DNA from: GCA-2770975 sp050248915
Lineage (GTDB): Bacteria > Cyanobacteriota > Sericytochromatia > UBA7694
Direction: 5' to 3'
Assembly: GCA_050248915.1 (NCBI GenBank)
Contig: JBFWRL010000024.1
Location: forward strand, 1-45,962
Length of the DNA stretch: 45,962 nt
In this document: positions 17,296-26,312 of the stretch, piece after piece
Layout of the letters: every line of letters starts with the position of its first letter
How positions within the stretch are numbered: the first letter of the stretch is position 1
Position numbers and translations under genes: made by a program
Notes under the pieces: generated by a model
The model's database searches: none
What the model was told of the DNA's origin: nothing
The model's input: the letters and a program-made list of their open reading frames with translations, nothing else

Positions 17296-19160
17296 TGCGA
17301 CTCCTTCTGTTTCTAATCCTGATGTTGATGCTTGTTTCTCAGGCTCAAGCACAAACAGGTTCTCAAAAGTACACACCCACTGGCAACTTGGCTGGCCAGG
17401 ATCTGGCATCTCGGGCAATGCTTATAAAACGTCCCAATCCCCACCAATTTCCACTGCGATTGATACTCATGCCTTGGTATTCTCCAGGCAAAACCCCTGA
17501 ATGGAAAGAGATTCAAGCGGAGTGGGCAAATGCCCTTGAAAAATTCGAATCGGGGTTTAAACTCCAACAAGCACCTGACTTTGTCAAAACACAACTGCAA
17601 GAAAAAACATTTCCCCTTGCAGTTCCCACCTGGAAAAAACTCAGTTTTGAATTAAAATCAGATCTCTTCTTACAAACCCAATTGATCCCGGTCGAAAAAA
17701 AATACTGGTTCAATCTTCAATTGATTGAAGGGATTACGGGCAATATCTTGGCCAACGAACAAAAAGAATTGGAAAAACCAGACCTTGCGCTTTGTGTAAA
17801 TTTAACTCAGATTTTTCTCACAGCCCAATCCCAAGCAAATTATGCCCATACAATTGATATCGGCACTGAAAATGATCCAGGTGAAGTCCACCTCGAAACC
17901 ACACCAACAGCGATGTCTGTCTACATCAATGATGAGCCTCTGGGCCAAACGCCTTTGATTTTGAGACACATTCCATCAGGTCTTCATCAACTTCGCTTTC
18001 AAGAATTTAAACCTTTCCGCTATCAAATCCTGCGTGTCAACAGTGAACCTTCAGGCATTGAAGTCTGGTTAAACAATCAATACCGAGGAAAAACCCCCTT
18101 GGCTTTGCCCAGCGAACAGTTGCTCACCCCCGGCGATTATCAGTTGGAATTTAAAAGTCAAAATAATTTTAAGGCCAATCTCGAAATACAAACGCAACCC
18201 GAAGGCGTCCCTTTTCAATTGGACAATAACGCCATTGTCAGGACTCCCATTACATTTGAACAATTGAGCAAACCACTTTATCGTCTAAAAGTCCTGGGCA
18301 ATGAACAAATCCAAGTGAAAGAGCCCCTACTCATCGCCCCCAATCCAGATACCCCCATCCAAATCAAAATCGAACCTTATAAATTTGCCAAGGTGGTCTT
18401 GGATTCATCCGAAGAAAATACAGAGGTCATTCTCGATCAGGAGTTACGTGGAGAAACCCCTATTTCCTTGAATCTCAGTCCTGGTGTACATTCTTTAGAG
18501 TTGAAAAAACCACGTTATAAGCGCATTCTCCAATCTCTCGAGCTTGAAGCTGGAAGTAGCTATACCTACAACTATCATCTCGATCTCAAGAGCGTGGATA
18601 CCTCGATTTTTTTAACTCCCACCGGCGAAATCAGTTCCCATTTAAATGTTTCCAGCAAAATTCTTGGCCTGGGGCAATACAAAACAAATGTGAGCAGTAC
18701 CGGACTCAATGTCGGCTTGGCGAGCTTAGAAGTCGACTACGGCTGGCCACAATTGGCAAAATTTTACGATATCCTCGACTTGGGTTTGAGTATAGGTGGA
18801 TACGTAGCCCTATTACAAAAAGGAGAGAATATCTCTTCACTTCAGGGAATGGGTGCCAAATTACAATTATTGAAGGAAAGCCGTTCAGTACCTGTTTCTG
18901 TGGCAGTGGGAAGTTATCTCAATCTCGACTTTCAAAATCCCAAAGCTGTTGGATTTGTCAGCCTGTCTCGCAACTTTTTCGATTTTGCCCTACATTTGGG
19001 TTTACAAACCCACGGCATGAACTTAAATATCGGCTATACAGGTTTCGACAACTGGCGATTGGGCTTTGTCGCCTTTGCCAACTCACTTTTGGGGCTTTTG
19101 AGCAATTCTGGCGAAGAGATCAGCACCCTTTATGGCCTACAGGCCGGTTATAGTTTCTAA
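17295..19160 (+). CDS. exported PEGA-domain protein with barrel-like C-terminus
   Basis: Protein of 621 aa. A signal peptide (residues 1-20, ending QAQAQ) leads into a ~170-residue domain I do not recognise. Residues ~195-420 hold about four PEGA-type repeats (TPTAMSVYINDEPLGQTPL, EPSGIEVWLNNQYRGKTPL, and two more divergent ones), which often act as extracellular binding modules. Residues ~430-621 are strand-rich with Gly and aromatic residues and end in YSF, a C-terminal Phe as seen in outer-membrane barrels. A surface or outer-membrane role is therefore likely. Translationally coupled to the sugar aminotransferase, which hints at polysaccharide handling. Confidence 0.8.
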   Translation: MRLLLFLILMLMLVSQAQAQTGSQKYTPTGNLAGQDLASRAMLIKRPNPHQFPLRLILMPWYSPGKTPEWKEIQAEWANALEKFESGFKLQQAPDFVKTQLQEKTFPLAVPTWKKLSFELKSDLFLQTQLIPVEKKYWFNLQLIEGITGNILANEQKELEKPDLALCVNLTQIFLTAQSQANYAHTIDIGTENDPGEVHLETTPTAMSVYINDEPLGQTPLILRHIPSGLHQLRFQEFKPFRYQILRVNSEPSGIEVWLNNQYRGKTPLALPSEQLLTPGDYQLEFKSQNNFKANLEIQTQPEGVPFQLDNNAIVRTPITFEQLSKPLYRLKVLGNEQIQVKEPLLIAPNPDTPIQIKIEPYKFAKVVLDSSEENTEVILDQELRGETPISLNLSPGVHSLELKKPRYKRILQSLELEAGSSYTYNYHLDLKSVDTSIFLTPTGEISSHLNVSSKILGLGQYKTNVSSTGLNVGLASLEVDYGWPQLAKFYDILDLGLSIGGYVALLQKGENISSLQGMGAKLQLLKESRSVPVSVAVGSYLNLDFQNPKAVGFVSLSRNFFDFALHLGLQTHGMNLNIGYTGFDNWRLGFVAFANSLLGLLSNSGEEISTLYGLQAGYSF

Positions 19161-19178
19161 TTTAATTGAATTTAAAGA

Positions 19179-19898
19179 TCAAGAACGTCCAAACAAACGT
19201 TGCCAAAAACCTTTGTTTTTCTCAGTTTCCAAAGCTACCTGAAGCTCTTTCTTTGCCTCTTCTGCCCGCTCTAAATCTTGTTCCAAACGGTTTACTTTGG
19301 TTTGATAAACAATTTCTTTTTGCATCAGATCATCTTTCAACACACCCATTTCTTTTTGGGTTGATGTCCACTGATCAGGAAGTGGCAAAAGCTGAAGTTT
19401 TTGTTCATGGCGCAGATTGGTTTCTTCCAATTGACGGTTGCGCTCTTCCAATTGACCAATTTTATAAGTGGCTCTGGCGTACTTCTCTGCCAGCTCATTC
19501 TGTTCACGGATAATTTTCTCAAGCTCTGTCTGATGTTTTTGCAGCATCAAACTCAAGTTTTCGAGATTTTTACCACTGTTGTCTACTTGTCCACCGGTTA
19601 TCAAACCGGCAACCTTTTCAACATCAATCAGTCCACTTATGTCGACTCCCCTTGAACCACTGGAATGAGCCGAAAGGACAGGTTCGGAACTGGCCGAAAC
19701 CAAAAGCCGTTTTTGAATAAAATCATGACGATTAAGGGAGGGATCCAAACGCAGAGGAATATCATTTTCGGTGATAAGATAACCTGTGCCATGCCTGACA
19801 GCTGGCAATTTTCCCGATTTTATCCAACGGGAAATTGTCTTTTCGCTTTTACCTGTAATTTTGGCAACGTCAGCCAGGGAATATTGAATGTCTACCAT
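19179..19898 (-). CDS. HTH (MerR/excisionase-type) protein with coiled coil
   Basis: Protein of 239 aa. Residues ~4-50 are a winged-helix MerR/excisionase-like DNA-binding domain (YSLADVAKITGKSEKTISRW, then a wing GTGYLI). Residues ~115-225 are a long coiled coil (Glu/Gln/Leu/Lys rich). The extreme C-terminus is GFWQRLFGRS. No signal peptide; probably a cytoplasmic DNA-binding scaffold or regulator. The ATG is chosen, with AAGGA at 10 nt; a GTG two codons upstream (4-nt spacing) is the alternative. Target unknown. It lies 18 bp from the end of the convergent PEGA gene. Confidence 0.8.
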   Translation of the reverse strand: MVDIQYSLADVAKITGKSEKTISRWIKSGKLPAVRHGTGYLITENDIPLRLDPSLNRHDFIQKRLLVSASSEPVLSAHSSGSRGVDISGLIDVEKVAGLITGGQVDNSGKNLENLSLMLQKHQTELEKIIREQNELAEKYARATYKIGQLEERNRQLEETNLRHEQKLQLLPLPDQWTSTQKEMGVLKDDLMQKEIVYQTKVNRLEQDLERAEEAKKELQVALETEKNKGFWQRLFGRS

Positions 19899-19976
19899 TG
19901 TCACATCGTCCTTGTGTTAGTCAATCATACCCCAGCAAAGGACAAAAGTCTAGTAGACGCTTTGATAAAAAAACAA

Positions 19977-20000
19977 AACTGTCGAGAAGCCTCGGCAGTT
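19977..20000 (-). terminator. terminator of tRNA-Asn
   Basis: A 10-bp stem (AACTGTCGAG/CTCGGCAGTT, one G-T pair) with a 4-nt loop; on the minus strand it is followed by TTGTTTTTTT. It sits 22 bp after the tRNA-Asn 3' end, a standard rho-independent terminator. Confidence 0.85.
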
Positions 20001-20021
20001 TAAAAAATAAGAATAAAAAAG

Positions 20022-20093
20022 CTCCAACTGTGGGACTCGAACCTACAACCGATCGGTTAACAGCCGATTGCTCTACCATTGAGCTAAGTTGGA
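20022..20093 (-). tRNA. tRNA-Asn (GTT)
   Basis: 72-nt cloverleaf on the minus strand: acceptor TCCAACT/AGTTGGA, D arm GCTC/GAGC, anticodon stem ATCGG/CCGAT with loop CTGTTAA (anticodon GTT), T loop TTCGAGT. The 3' CCA is not encoded. The T stem GTAGG/CCCAC has one A-C mismatch in its middle. A promoter (TTGACG, 18 bp, TAATAT) lies upstream and a terminator downstream, so it is an independent unit. Confidence 0.95.
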
Positions 20094-20106
20094 ATGAACA
20101 AGTAGT

Positions 20107-20136
20107 ATATTAAGGGATCTTGAAGGGCAACGTCAA
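20107..20136 (-). promoter_or_regulatory. promoter of tRNA-Asn
   Basis: On the minus strand TTGACG (20131-20136) is followed by an 18-bp spacer and TAATAT (20107-20112), placing the transcript start close to 20100, just before the tRNA. A vegetative sigma promoter. Confidence 0.6.
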
Positions 20137-20197
20137 GAGATTTGAGTCAACTCCCCAAAAAATATCACCACCCAAAATAAACAATCTGAAAATAACC

Positions 20198-20380
20198 TCA
20201 CATTAAACTTGTGGGGAGCTTAGAGGGTGTATCCAAGCCCCGCATGGTATCCCCCATATTGGCGCTTAAAAGCTGCTGTGTTAACAGGGTTGCCGAAACA
20301 AAAGCCAAGAGAACCGCAGCAGCAATCACGGCATACTCAACAAGGGCTTGCCCCCGTTGGCGCTTCAACCCTTGCTTCAT
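20198..20380 (-). CDS. small Flp/TadE-type prepilin
   Basis: Protein of 60 aa. The start KQGLKRQRG is followed by QALVEYAVIAAAVLLAF, a hydrophobic helix; Gly at -1 and Glu at +5 relative to the cleavage point fit a class III (Flp/TadE-type) prepilin signal cut by a TadV-type peptidase. The rest is short and Leu/Ser/Thr-rich. Such pilins form thin adhesive or Tad-type fibres. It starts 3 bp after the upstream lipoprotein stop, sharing CTAAGG as its ribosome site. No assembly ATPase or TadV-like gene is in the window, so the machinery must lie elsewhere if it is used. Confidence 0.7.
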   Translation of the reverse strand: MKQGLKRQRGQALVEYAVIAAAVLLAFVSATLLTQQLLSANMGDTMRGLDTPSKLPTSLM

Positions 20381-20383
20381 GCC

Positions 20384-20923
20384 TTAGCGTGCCAAAGCGC
20401 TGGAAAGGAAATTAATCGGAACATAGATATCCAGGCTGGCGGGCCAACCCGCATCATCTTGCCCCTGCAAAGTAACCTTGGCAGAAATCTGACTGTTGAT
20501 CCGTCCCTGCGAGAGCGGGTTGCCCAACTCAACCACATGAGAGCTGATCACAGGCAATTCAACCAGACCTTTACCGGTGAGGACATTACCTTCTTTGTCA
20601 AATTGGTGCGAAGAAGGTACCCTCACAGACCCCGTAATCGTCACGACTTTGGGGTTTAAGCTGAGAGACTCAGGCAAATAAGTAATGGTGATCGTGTCAT
20701 AGGTAACACCAATACTTCCTGGTTCTCCTTCTAAGGCGATCTTCGGGTTTTTAATTTCTGCACTGATACGGCTTTGATCCACAGTATAAGTCACAGAAGC
20801 GTTAATCGAGCTTTCAGAAGCTGCAGAAACCTTGATTTGAGCTGGAATATTTGTATAGAGACCACAGCCCCCGATCAGAGAGGCCAAAACAAAAAAACCA
20901 ACGAGTTTAGAATTGAATTTCAT
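20384..20923 (-). CDS. putative lipoprotein
   Basis: Protein of 179 aa. A type II signal peptide ends at the lipobox LIGGC, predicting a lipid-anchored mature protein after residue ~19. The mature part is rich in beta strands, with Ser, Thr and Val, and no recognised domain. It lies between a larger lipoprotein and the small prepilin, so a pilus- or surface-linked role is possible. An 11-bp inverted repeat (20929-20967) lies just upstream of the start. No clear ribosome site is seen. Confidence 0.72.
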   Translation of the reverse strand: MKFNSKLVGFFVLASLIGGCGLYTNIPAQIKVSAASESSINASVTYTVDQSRISAEIKNPKIALEGEPGSIGVTYDTITITYLPESLSLNPKVVTITGSVRVPSSHQFDKEGNVLTGKGLVELPVISSHVVELGNPLSQGRINSQISAKVTLQGQDDAGWPASLDIYVPINFLSSALAR

Positions 20924-20928
20924 GAATA

Positions 20929-20967
20929 ATAATGCCGTTCCATTCAGTGTGCTCTAAACGGCATTAT
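20929..20967 (-). repeat. 11-bp inverted repeat before the lipoprotein start
   Basis: ATAATGCCGTT at 20929-20939 pairs with AACGGCATTAT at 20957-20967 around a 17-nt loop, with the hairpin ending 5 nt before the ATG at 20923. It could be an operator, a leader hairpin that hides the translation start, or the terminator of the 20991 gene (there is only a poor T run). Confidence 0.45.
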
Positions 20968-20990
20968 AACATACGCCGGCTGTTTCTCTA

Positions 20991-22016
20991 TCAAGGAGCG
21001 GTAGAAGGGTTTACCAAGACAACATTGGTTTGATTGAGAAAATCAGAGGCCCGCAACCCACGGTTATCCTGCACAACTTGATTCTTGAGCAGATTGTTCT
21101 CCAATTGCACCAGGCGATAGCGATCAGCAGATTCTTTGACCACCAAAACGATCCGATTGGGGCTGGGCTGGGTAGGGGTAATTTCGTCTTTGCGAAAGGC
21201 CACTTGATCCTGTCCATAGGCCCGCACAGCCAATTGAGACAATTGATTCAACATACTGGGATTGGTGAGGCTTTGTGCCACCATCTGATAAGCTGCCTGA
21301 ATTGCTGAGGTGTCTGTCGTTTGGTTTGAGAAATTTAGAAGTCCATTGATCACCACGGTCTGTTGGTTGCGCAAGCCCTCCAACGCCTGTTTGGGTTGCT
21401 GTTGGGTAAACAAACTTTCAAAAGCCGCCAAGTCAGTAATATAACGCTCTGTGTATTCCGTGGCCCGGAAAACTGCCGTCAAATCTTTGAGTGCAGTTGT
21501 GACCGATTCAGAAGACGCACCCGAGCCCAGTGATTGGGGTGTTTCGAATTGATTTTGGTAAATTTGTAAATTGAGGTTAATCCCTGTCAGCATCTGATTT
21601 AAGGCATCAGCGTATAATTGCTGAAATTCCTGTTTGTACAGTGCTTTATCCGATTCAGGTGTCTCGGTACCAGTAGTGGTCGAGAGGGCGTTGGCGGCCA
21701 AGACCATGGCAGGCAAAACTTTCTCGGCCGCCGCTTGATACGCCTCCAAATCAGGTGCAACAAATTGTAAACGGCCTGAGATTTGTAAAAAAGCGTTGCG
21801 GGCCTGGTTTAAGGCATTGCGGGCAGATAAACTGGCCGAATTGGCAGAGGTATCCAGTGGATCTTGGAAGAAATTACTGGCGGAAGGAGCGGGGACCGAT
21901 CCCGTAGAAGAAACCTCGCCACAAGCAGACAGCGCTGAGACCATCCCAAAAGACAAAAGGGTAAATCCAATTTTCAGGGGCCTTTTAAGCACAAATAACT
22001 GTTGCTGATAATTCAT
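20991..22016 (-). CDS. putative lipoprotein
   Basis: Protein of 341 aa. The ATG at 22016 is chosen because GGGAT lies just before it and the residues upstream of it look non-coding. The signal peptide ends in the lipobox LSAC, so it is probably lipid-anchored. The mature part is largely helical (Ala, Leu, Gln, Asn rich) with a low-complexity SVPAPSASNFF region at its start and no recognised family. It follows the spermidine-synthase homologue by 40 bp and precedes another lipoprotein. Confidence 0.72.
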   Translation of the reverse strand: MNYQQQLFVLKRPLKIGFTLLSFGMVSALSACGEVSSTGSVPAPSASNFFQDPLDTSANSASLSARNALNQARNAFLQISGRLQFVAPDLEAYQAAAEKVLPAMVLAANALSTTTGTETPESDKALYKQEFQQLYADALNQMLTGINLNLQIYQNQFETPQSLGSGASSESVTTALKDLTAVFRATEYTERYITDLAAFESLFTQQQPKQALEGLRNQQTVVINGLLNFSNQTTDTSAIQAAYQMVAQSLTNPSMLNQLSQLAVRAYGQDQVAFRKDEITPTQPSPNRIVLVVKESADRYRLVQLENNLLKNQVVQDNRGLRASDFLNQTNVVLVNPSTAP

Positions 22017-22056
22017 AGATCCCAACTCTCGTGGTTTTGCACTTATTATAAACTCC

Positions 22057-23592
22057 CTAGCGGATTCCATTCCATCCTTTAGCGTAATAAGTTAAAAGTC
22101 GCGGTTGAATCAAACTGTTTATTTGAATCGTGTCCAAATCCAATAACAAATCTTCTGGAAACAGAAACAAAGCTGACAATGTTTGCGGATTTAAAAAGCG
22201 TCTGGATACATTTTTATTCAATCGCCACTTCTTCATATCAAGCGGATACCGACTGGCCAGTTGAAAACCCCAATTGCCAAATGAAGGGATATCCACTTGA
22301 TAGGGCAAAACATGAAAACCGGCCTGTTGCAAAGTTTTGTGAATCGACCAAAAAGCTTCGCGGGCAAAAAAGGGTGAGGTACTTTGGGTCACCATCACCC
22401 CTTGATAACTCAGACGTTTCTTTAAAAGCTGATAAAATTCATGCGAATACAACTTGGCCAAAGCCGTATGACTGGGATCTGGCAGGTCCACCAAAATGAG
22501 GTCATAGAGCTGATCGTCTTGTTCGACAAATTTATAGGCATCTTGATTGATAATTTTGAGTTTGGGGTGGCTCAAACTGCCCTGATTTAACTGAGTTAAA
22601 AAGGATTCTGTTTTAAAAATGTCGGTCATGGCAGGATCCAAATCCACCAAAGCCACCTGCTCAACCTGAGCATATTTTAAAATTTCTCTTGCAGCCAGGC
22701 CATCACCACCGCCCAGCACCAAGATCTTGCGGGCCTGAGGCACTACAGAAAATGGCACATGCACCAAACTCTCATGGTAGCGGTATTCATCGAGAGAGCT
22801 GAATTGCAACCCCCCATTGATATACAATCGAATATCTTTGTGCCACCGGGTCAGCGTGATCTGCTGGTAAGCGGTCTGCTGAGAGAAAATCACTTCATCC
22901 CGGTACAAGCGTTGTTCCAAGAGTTCCTGTTGCGTCTGACTGGTGAGCAAGAAAAAGCTGAGCACCCCTAAAATACTCACAAAACCAAATACCAAAGCAG
23001 GAAAAAAGCGCAAAAGGGTGCGGTGGCGAACAAAATTAATCAACGCAATACAGAGATTTAAAACCCCCAATATCAGGGCTGTGCGAATCAAACCCAAGTG
23101 GGGCAAAAATAGAATCGGAAAAAGCAGGGCACCAATCAATCCGCCAATATAATCGTAGGTCAAAACATGGGCCACATTTCGCCGCAGCGTTTCTTGCTGT
23201 TCCATTAAGCGGATCAAAAGTGGGATTTCAATCCCAACCAAAGCCCCGATTAAAAGGGTAACGGCTACCATGGCGTATTCATAGCTATCGCCCAAAGTAT
23301 AAGACCAAAATAAAAAGAGAGCGGATACCCCACCGATAAGACCGATGAGGAGTTCAGACAAAACAAAGGCATCAAAGAGATGGTTCTTGACAAATTTCGA
23401 GGCAAAAGCCCCCAGACCCATGGCACTCATATACAAACCAATGGTCACAGAAAAATAGAAGACAGAGTCACCCCAAAGATAAGAGGAGACAGCACCAATA
23501 ATCAATTCGTAGATAATGCCACAAACAGCCACCACCAAAATGCTCAAATAGAGCAAAGGGGTGGAAATGCTTAGACCCACGTGGGGAACCAA
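22057..23592 (-). CDS. speE: membrane-bound spermidine synthase homologue
   Basis: Protein of ~511 aa. The N-terminal ~215 residues hold about seven membrane spans; the C-terminal half is a SpeE-type aminopropyltransferase: VLGGGDGLAAREILKY (cofactor loop), VDLDPAMTDI, NQDAYKF and YDLILVDLPDP. This long, membrane-anchored form is known in several bacteria. It would make spermidine from putrescine and decarboxylated SAM, or act on another diamine. The start is uncertain: TTG at 23592 (overlaps the upstream gene by 22 bp) or GTG four codons later. The aminopropyl-donor decarboxylase SpeD is not in the window. Confidence 0.85.
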   Translation of the reverse strand: MVPHVGLSISTPLLYLSILVVAVCGIIYELIIGAVSSYLWGDSVFYFSVTIGLYMSAMGLGAFASKFVKNHLFDAFVLSELLIGLIGGVSALFLFWSYTLGDSYEYAMVAVTLLIGALVGIEIPLLIRLMEQQETLRRNVAHVLTYDYIGGLIGALLFPILFLPHLGLIRTALILGVLNLCIALINFVRHRTLLRFFPALVFGFVSILGVLSFFLLTSQTQQELLEQRLYRDEVIFSQQTAYQQITLTRWHKDIRLYINGGLQFSSLDEYRYHESLVHVPFSVVPQARKILVLGGGDGLAAREILKYAQVEQVALVDLDPAMTDIFKTESFLTQLNQGSLSHPKLKIINQDAYKFVEQDDQLYDLILVDLPDPSHTALAKLYSHEFYQLLKKRLSYQGVMVTQSTSPFFAREAFWSIHKTLQQAGFHVLPYQVDIPSFGNWGFQLASRYPLDMKKWRLNKNVSRRFLNPQTLSALFLFPEDLLLDLDTIQINSLIQPRLLTYYAKGWNGIR

Positions 23593-26312
23593 CGCAGCAG
23601 ATTATAGTACCACCAAGGAATGGGAAAAGCTGAATAGATCGGATAAAACATCACAAACAAACTACAAGCCAAAGTCATGTAGCCACCCACAACCCATCGG
23701 CCTGCATTTTGCCAACGCTCGACGGCAAAGCCCAAAACAGCCGCAATCGACAAACAGGCATAAGGAACTGCTTCGAAGAAGTAATGGGCAAAGTTTAAGG
23801 TTCGGGGAGAAAGCCCCCAAGGCAGATACATAAACAGACAGGCAAAACCCAAAAACCACAGATTCAGGTTTTTGCGTAGCAAGCCCTGCCAAATCACAAC
23901 AAGCACAACAGGCATCGACAGCCACCAAATAGCAGGATTGCCCAAAGCCAGAATTCCACCAATGGTGTTATTGCCATTGTTGTGAAAATAATACCAAGTG
24001 GGCCTTACCAGCCAGGGCCAGGTATACCAAGCAGAATAATAGGGATGGGGATCAGTGAGTTGGGCATGATACCGCCAAATCCCCTTCTGCATTTCGATCA
24101 CTTCTTGAACCGAATGCCCCAAGCTCATGTATTGAGAATAAGAGGCCAAATACAAAATAGCCGGGATCAATACAACGGCAACCGGAATAATGGCCAGAGG
24201 TAAAAACGTATAGAGCCAACGTTGGAAAGAATTACCCACCTTGGCAAAATAGCGGTACATCAAGAGCGAGGGGATCACCACCCCAATCGCCAAAACACCC
24301 ATCATAAAGCCATAAGACCAAAGCGAGGTCCAGCGGGTACAGAGCGACAGCCCAATAAAGACAACGGCTCCCAGAAAGTAAAAATAACTGGAAAGATAGT
24401 TTCTGGTTGAATCCAGGCGGTGCCAATAAACTTGGAAGAAGCGCCAGGTAAACATCAAGGCAGTGACCTGAAAGAGCGTGGCGAAAATATTGGTCATGGC
24501 CGTACGCGACTGAACAAAATAAACTCCATCACAGGCCAAAAGAAGTGTGGCACAAACGGCTTGCCAGCGGTGAGGCAAAGTAAAACGGGCCAATAAATAA
24601 ACCGAGAGCAAAAGAAAGGAACCTGCAATCACCGGCAAAATGCGCCAGCCCACACCTGTTAATTCGTAGACATTGACCCCAACTGCAATCAAGAGCTTGG
24701 CCAAAGGTGGGTGCACCCATTCAAAGGGATGCATGCCCAAAACGTACTCACCGCCTGCACGGGCATGATAAACCTCATCAAAGACCATTTCAGGTGGGAA
24801 TTCCAATCGCCACAACTTAAGCAGGGCTGAACCCGCCACAAACAGAGCAATGATTTTAATATCCTGCCAATCCAAAGGCTGGGGAGCAGGAATGAGGTCT
24901 TTGATATTCAAATGGACGATTCTTTGCCACAATTTAATTGAGCGCTCTTTGAGTTTTTCAGACGTCTCCAACAAAGGTCCCTGCACCAAAACAAAGACAA
25001 TCCAAGCAAAGATAACAATATTTAAAACAGCCAGCGGTTTGTACCAACCTTTGGCCAAAAATTCATTCATACTGTACAGAAATGAAGGAAAATTTAATTC
25101 ACGTTTGGTGCCCGGCAACTCATACAATAAATTGAGCATAAAAATAAACGAAAGCGAATAAAAGGAGGCCACCAAACGGCGATTTAAGACCATCGATCCC
25201 AATAGAAAAAACAAGCCGCTGAACAAATAGCGTTCGTGCATGCGGGTCGGAAAGAGAAAAAAGGCAATCATGATCAACGTGGAGGTATGCCAAATGACAA
25301 TCCCACCATCTTCATCCTCTTTGGGGCGATTTTGCCAGAAAAATAACAAAGCCCCTGCATAAGCCAAGGAGAAAAGAATCAAGCCCCAGGTCTTATGCTG
25401 CCAGAGCACACTGGGATTACCTCCGCCAAGGCCAAAAATCCCTCTTGAAACGTCACTTTGCCACATATTGGTCAATGACCAGAAATTAAAGGCTTGGATC
25501 GAGCTATAGGGATAAAGATTGGCTTGGTTCACATATTGATTCACAAACCAAGTGATCATTTGATTTGAGGGTACAAAAATGGCTGTCAGGGCAAGGGTAG
25601 CCAGCAAAGATCCGACCAAACCACCCCCCAATTGAGACCAACGCCGCCGCCACAGGGTCCAGAGCAAAACAAAGGGCATCAAAATCAGCCCCTGGGGCTT
25701 GACCAAGATATTCAGAGTAGTGACGAGAATCGCCCCCCCCTCCTGTTTTTTGATCATCAACCAAACAGCCAAAAATTGCAGCACAAGTGTAATCGAATCG
25801 ACTTGGCCCCACATGGCTGATTCATAGACAACAGCAGGATGAATGGCAAAAATTGCAGCGGGAATAATCGCCAAAAAGAAGGGAATATAACGCTTTAAAA
25901 TAACGACGAACAGGGCCATACAGCCCAAGTCCGCCAATATAGAAGGCATTTTTACGAGCAGAGTGAAAAAGCCTTTGTTCCAATTGGCGAAATTGGGATC
26001 AAAAATGGCATAAAATTTGCCAAGGCCCCAAAGCACCAAAATGTATAAAGGTGGATAATCACACCAGACCCCTTTGGCGGGATCCACACTTTTATAAAAA
26101 CTGTGGAAATCATGGCGGGCCACATGCATGGCCCACGCTTTAAAATTATTAATATCTGTGGGGTGACCGTGCATGGTATTGGACAATACAATCCGCAATA
26201 CCAAGGCCGCAATCAAAAGCGTTGCTAGAACCCAAAATTCTTGTGATTTCCAAAAAGCGGGAACGGTTCTTGTTATTTCTTGTTCTTCGTTATTCAGTGC
26301 TGCGTCTGTCAT
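23571..26312 (-). CDS. large two-module membrane glycosyltransferase (GT-C/PMT type)
   Basis: Protein of 913 aa with about 18-20 hydrophobic spans. The N-terminal half (~20-450) resembles ArnT/Alg-type GT-C enzymes, with DINNFKAWA around residue 53 and DYPPLYILVLW around residue 88. The C-terminal half (~480-913) matches the protein O-mannosyltransferase family (GT39): the Asp-Glu of FDEVYHA near residue 509, HPPLAK, an Arg/GWR loop, and WPWLVRPTWYY in the last third. Such enzymes move sugar from a polyprenyl phosphate to a protein or lipid on the outer face of the membrane. Two complete-looking modules in one chain is unusual and may allow two successive sugar transfers. Start: ATG overlaps the ROK gene by 23 bp. 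Confidence 0.82.
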   Translation of the reverse strand: MTDAALNNEEQEITRTVPAFWKSQEFWVLATLLIAALVLRIVLSNTMHGHPTDINNFKAWAMHVARHDFHSFYKSVDPAKGVWCDYPPLYILVLWGLGKFYAIFDPNFANWNKGFFTLLVKMPSILADLGCMALFVVILKRYIPFFLAIIPAAIFAIHPAVVYESAMWGQVDSITLVLQFLAVWLMIKKQEGGAILVTTLNILVKPQGLILMPFVLLWTLWRRRWSQLGGGLVGSLLATLALTAIFVPSNQMITWFVNQYVNQANLYPYSSIQAFNFWSLTNMWQSDVSRGIFGLGGGNPSVLWQHKTWGLILFSLAYAGALLFFWQNRPKEDEDGGIVIWHTSTLIMIAFFLFPTRMHERYLFSGLFFLLGSMVLNRRLVASFYSLSFIFMLNLLYELPGTKRELNFPSFLYSMNEFLAKGWYKPLAVLNIVIFAWIVFVLVQGPLLETSEKLKERSIKLWQRIVHLNIKDLIPAPQPLDWQDIKIIALFVAGSALLKLWRLEFPPEMVFDEVYHARAGGEYVLGMHPFEWVHPPLAKLLIAVGVNVYELTGVGWRILPVIAGSFLLLSVYLLARFTLPHRWQAVCATLLLACDGVYFVQSRTAMTNIFATLFQVTALMFTWRFFQVYWHRLDSTRNYLSSYFYFLGAVVFIGLSLCTRWTSLWSYGFMMGVLAIGVVIPSLLMYRYFAKVGNSFQRWLYTFLPLAIIPVAVVLIPAILYLASYSQYMSLGHSVQEVIEMQKGIWRYHAQLTDPHPYYSAWYTWPWLVRPTWYYFHNNGNNTIGGILALGNPAIWWLSMPVVLVVIWQGLLRKNLNLWFLGFACLFMYLPWGLSPRTLNFAHYFFEAVPYACLSIAAVLGFAVERWQNAGRWVVGGYMTLACSLFVMFYPIYSAFPIPWWYYNLLRWFPTWV

